Shown here in pieces: positions 54,911 through 56,948 of a stretch of 56,948 bases of DNA. Numbering within the stretch: position 1 is the first letter of the stretch; each line of letters starts with the position of its first letter. A model generated the notes under the pieces. That model was not told where the DNA came from. It was given only the letters and a program-made list of their open reading frames with translations, and ran no database searches. The translations under genes and the position numbers were made by a program. The DNA comes from Cyanobium sp. Cruz-8D1 (GTDB taxonomy: Bacteria > Cyanobacteriota > Cyanobacteriia > PCC-6307 > Cyanobiaceae), in assembly GCF_024345975.1 (NCBI RefSeq), contig NZ_JAGQCD010000023.1, forward strand, positions 1 to 56,948. The letters run 5' to 3'.

Positions 54911-55461
54911 CTATTCGCAGACGGGCACATAGGGCACAGCGAGCGTGGCGATGGCGCTCTTGTTGGCAAACGCACCGAGCACCTGCTGGCCGCCCCGATT
55001 CAGCGTGACGAACCGCCCGGCGAAGGTCTCGTCGTAGACCGAGGTGGCGGACAGTCCGGCGACGCGGGCCCGCTTGAGCAGATCGCCCACGGTGCCGCCG
55101 GAATGGCGACGCCGAACGTCGTCCGCACGCCGGCCGAGAAGGCGAAGACCCGCAACGTGCCCCGGTCGAACTGGGCCGTGCCGACGATTCCGGCCGGCGC
55201 CTTGGGCCCTTTGAGCCTGTAGACGACAGGCAGCGGCGGCCCGCCGAGCTCACAACCGGGGCCCGGATCGGAGAGCCAGCCGGTGGCGACGGCTTCGGCT
55301 CGGTTCATGCCGAGATGCAACGGGCCGATCCCGTCGAGGCGGAGCACCGGGCTTGGTCCGCGTCCATCGGCCCATGCCGATCCGGCCGCCAGCAGCAGGA
55401 TGGCCCCCATGGCCCCAAGCCGTGCAGCGCGACGCAGCGAGAGGCCGATCCGGCGTGTCAT
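54911..55461 (-). pseudogene. Secreted protein gene with one-base frameshift
   Basis: The gene starts at ATG 55461 with a signal peptide (GAILLLAAGSAWAD) and a domain with IGPLHLGMNRAEAVATGWL and GPKAPAGIVGTAQFDRG. The good frame reads to about GVAIP near 55100 and then degenerates. A shift of one base restores a continuation GGTVGDLLKRARVAGLSATS, then FAGRFVTLNRGGQQVLGAF and the natural end IPxVPVCE-like VPYVPVCE with TAG at 54911-54913. One base is missing near 55099-55101. The downstream segment matches the expected C-terminal half of the same small secreted family. It is either a recent pseudogene or a sequence error. Confidence 0.82.
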
Positions 55462-55472
55462 GGTCTGACTGT

Positions 55473-56132
55473 ATGGGCACCAGCTCCACCCCCCGCCTGA
55501 TCGACGGCCCCGACGACGCGCCGGCCACCGTGCTGCTGGCCCATGGGGCCGGGGCAGCGATGGACAGCCCGTTCATGGCGGCGATCGCCGGCGGACTGGC
55601 CGCGGCGGGCTGGCGGGTGGTGCGCTTCGAGTTCGGCTACATGGCCCGGAGGCGCGAGACGGGCCGCCGCCAGGGGCCCGAGCGGATGCCGGTGCTGCAG
55701 GAGGCGTTCCGCCAGCAGGTGCGGCTGGAGACGGGCGAGAGCCCGCAGCGGCCGCTGTTCATCGGCGGCAAGTCGATGGGCGGACGGGTGGCCAGCCTGC
55801 TGGTGGAGGAGCTGGCCGCCAGCGATGGGGTGCGGGGCTGCCTGTGCCTGGGCTATCCCTTCCATCCGCCCGGCAAGCCGCTGCAGCTGCGTACCGAGCA
55901 CCTGGCCGCCCTGAAATCGCCCACCCTGATCCTGCAGGGGGAGCGGGACACGTTCGGACGCCGCGAGGAAGTGGAGACCTACAGCCTTTCGACGCAGGTG
56001 CAGGTGGGCTGGATCCCCAGTGGGGACCACAGCTTCAAGCCGACCCGCAGTTCGGGCCTCAGTGAGACGGAGAACTGGGCGACGGCGGTGGCGTGGAGTG
56101 ATCGGTTTTTGCGGGGGGTGCTGGCGGGGTGA
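55473..56132 (+). CDS. Alpha/beta-hydrolase family protein
   Basis: This 219-residue protein has LLAHGAGAAMDSPFM (oxyanion region), the nucleophile elbow GGKSMGGRVAS with Ser in GKSMGG, an acid region TLILQGERDTFG and a His in SGDHSFKP, giving a complete Ser-Asp-His triad. It resembles the KANL3/Tex30-like bacterial hydrolases of unknown substrate. ATG at 55473 lies 11 bases from the divergent frameshifted gene, and the hydrolase has no room for a separate promoter upstream of that gene. Confidence 0.88.
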   Translation: MGTSSTPRLIDGPDDAPATVLLAHGAGAAMDSPFMAAIAGGLAAAGWRVVRFEFGYMARRRETGRRQGPERMPVLQEAFRQQVRLETGESPQRPLFIGGKSMGGRVASLLVEELAASDGVRGCLCLGYPFHPPGKPLQLRTEHLAALKSPTLILQGERDTFGRREEVETYSLSTQVQVGWIPSGDHSFKPTRSSGLSETENWATAVAWSDRFLRGVLAG

Positions 56133-56194
56133 GCTGTTGACTCCAAGGGGAACAACCTCGCGACATAGCCCTGCCGGCCGTGCATGTCCTGCCA

Positions 56195-56872
56195 TCAGCC
56201 CCGCCGTTCCCGCCAGATCTCCTGCACCAGCGGATCGGCGACGCCGTACAGGCCGTGGCCCAGCCGCATCAGCAGGTTGTCGGAGAGAAGTTCGTTGACC
56301 ACCGGCTGAATCTCCTCCACCCGCACCTCCCGGCCGATCGCAGCGGCATAGGCCGACGCGGCCTCCGCTGAGAACAGGCCCTTGGCAGGGCCCTCCTCCC
56401 GGGCCACGCGCTCGAAGATCGCCATGGCCAGCCCGCCCAGCTGTTCCACTTTCTGGAGCTCCAGGTCAGCGGCGGTGCCGCGCAGGGTCGCGGCAATCAC
56501 GGGCAGCAGCTGATCCGGCTCCAGCCCCGAGCCACTGCGGCTGCTGAACCTGAGTTGACCCAGGGCCCGCAGAAACTCCTCAGGTCGATGGCCCAGGGTC
56601 TGGAACGCCTCCCAGGCCACCGGCTCCGACGGCAGCGGCGCCCCATCCTCCTGGGCGAGACGCTGCAGCACTTGGCGCACATACGCCAGATCCAGCACGG
56701 GGTAGGGCAGCGACGTGGCCCCGGTGAAGGCCTGGTTGCGCCGGGCCGTCAGTTCACCCACCAGGGCCCTGTGGGAGCCGGTGCCGAGAAACAGGAAGTG
56801 GCCCGGCGTGCCGGGTCTGGGGCTGACTGCCCGACACAAGTCTGAGAACCCTTGCGACAGAATGGGTCTCAG
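56195..56872 (-). pseudogene. 5'-truncated ATPase (archaeal-type AAA/STAND-like) fragment
   Basis: Only the C-terminal half of a P-loop ATPase-like protein is present: HFLFLGTGSHRALVGELTARR and a winged-helix end (LRGTAADLELQKVEQLGGLA in part, then LLMRLGHGLYGVADPLVQEIWRER in part). The frame is closed upstream by TGA at 56873-56875. The P-loop and Walker B that should precede GTGS are absent. The first possible start is a TTG at 56839. It is likely a remnant. The remaining 73 bases to the window end show nothing else. Confidence 0.7.
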
Positions 56873-56948
56873 TCAATGGGGTGGGCAGGGAGCCATGGGA
56901 GCTTGGGGCTGCGAAACCAATCCAATCCCCTGTGGATCCCCAGACCCG

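Noticed and set aside
1-56948. CRISPR array, insertion sequence, rRNA operon or integrase
   Set aside because: No regularly spaced repeats, transposase motifs, terminal inverted repeats or rRNA-like sequence were seen.

Overview
The window is chromosomal DNA from a unicellular alpha-cyanobacterium, most likely a phycocyanin-rich Cyanobium or Synechococcus of the freshwater/estuarine type. The basis is: (i) a phycocyanin rod operon (cpcA, cpcC, cpcBA, cpcE, cpcF) with no phycoerythrin gene in view; (ii) the picocyanobacterial order rodA / histidine kinase / psaD / trpE / gshA / ppc / acetyltransferase / recF / speD; (iii) high GC with strong third-position bias, which creates long non-coding open frames opposite most genes. 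No species can be fixed from the sequence alone.

Layout. 1-4.6 kb: phycobilisome rod block. The window opens in the last codons of one cpcA copy, then cpcC, a second cpcBA copy, and the lyase genes cpcE-cpcF overlapping a small tyrosine phosphatase gene. 4.6-16.8 kb: housekeeping and conserved picocyanobacterial genes (panC-cmk fusion, rlpA, purM, aldo/keto reductase, small secreted or Cys-rich proteins, methyltransferase, tRNA-Cys, LpxB-like protein, RNase D-like exonuclease, cytochrome b6f haem-assembly protein, amidase, hemF). 17-29.5 kb: mrp, rodA, an unusual histidine kinase, psaD, trpE, gshA, ppc, GNAT, tRNA-Arg, recF, speD. 29.5-35.4 kb: larE, a double-domain corrinoid adenosyltransferase, an ion channel, a MoeB-rhodanese with a JAMM peptidase, a CAAD/CurT thylakoid protein and a fructosamine-kinase-like protein. 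35.4-37.5 kb: a lower-GC accessory patch with an HpsJ-like membrane protein and a PEP-CTERM-like secreted protein. 37.9-40.4 kb: crtD and a second rod-linker gene interrupted by one stop codon. 40.9-53.8 kb: msrA, a PPC-glutaredoxin fusion, MscS channel, ABC ATPase, RimB-RimK fusion, DUF389 protein, pstS, TauE-type permease, cbpA-cbpM. 53.8-56.9 kb: a toxin-antitoxin pair, a frameshifted secreted-protein gene, a hydrolase and a truncated ATPase.

How the genes fit together. The light-harvesting genes supply both phycocyanin subunits, the lyase that attaches bilin to CpcA, a rod linker, PsaD of photosystem I, HemF for tetrapyrroles, CrtD for carotenoids, the b6f assembly factor and the thylakoid curvature protein. 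Ppc and TrpE represent central and amino-acid metabolism; GshA, MsrA and the glutaredoxin fusion represent thiol and redox repair. The most unusual signals are two recently damaged genes (linker with an in-frame TAG; secreted protein with a one-base frameshift), cpcA 3' ends identical through the terminator, a recF frame without an ordinary start codon, a histidine kinase with an eroded ATP-binding domain, and several domain fusions. I found no CRISPR array, insertion sequence, rRNA gene or integrase. No clearly new multi-gene system stands out; the strongest candidates are listed as findings.
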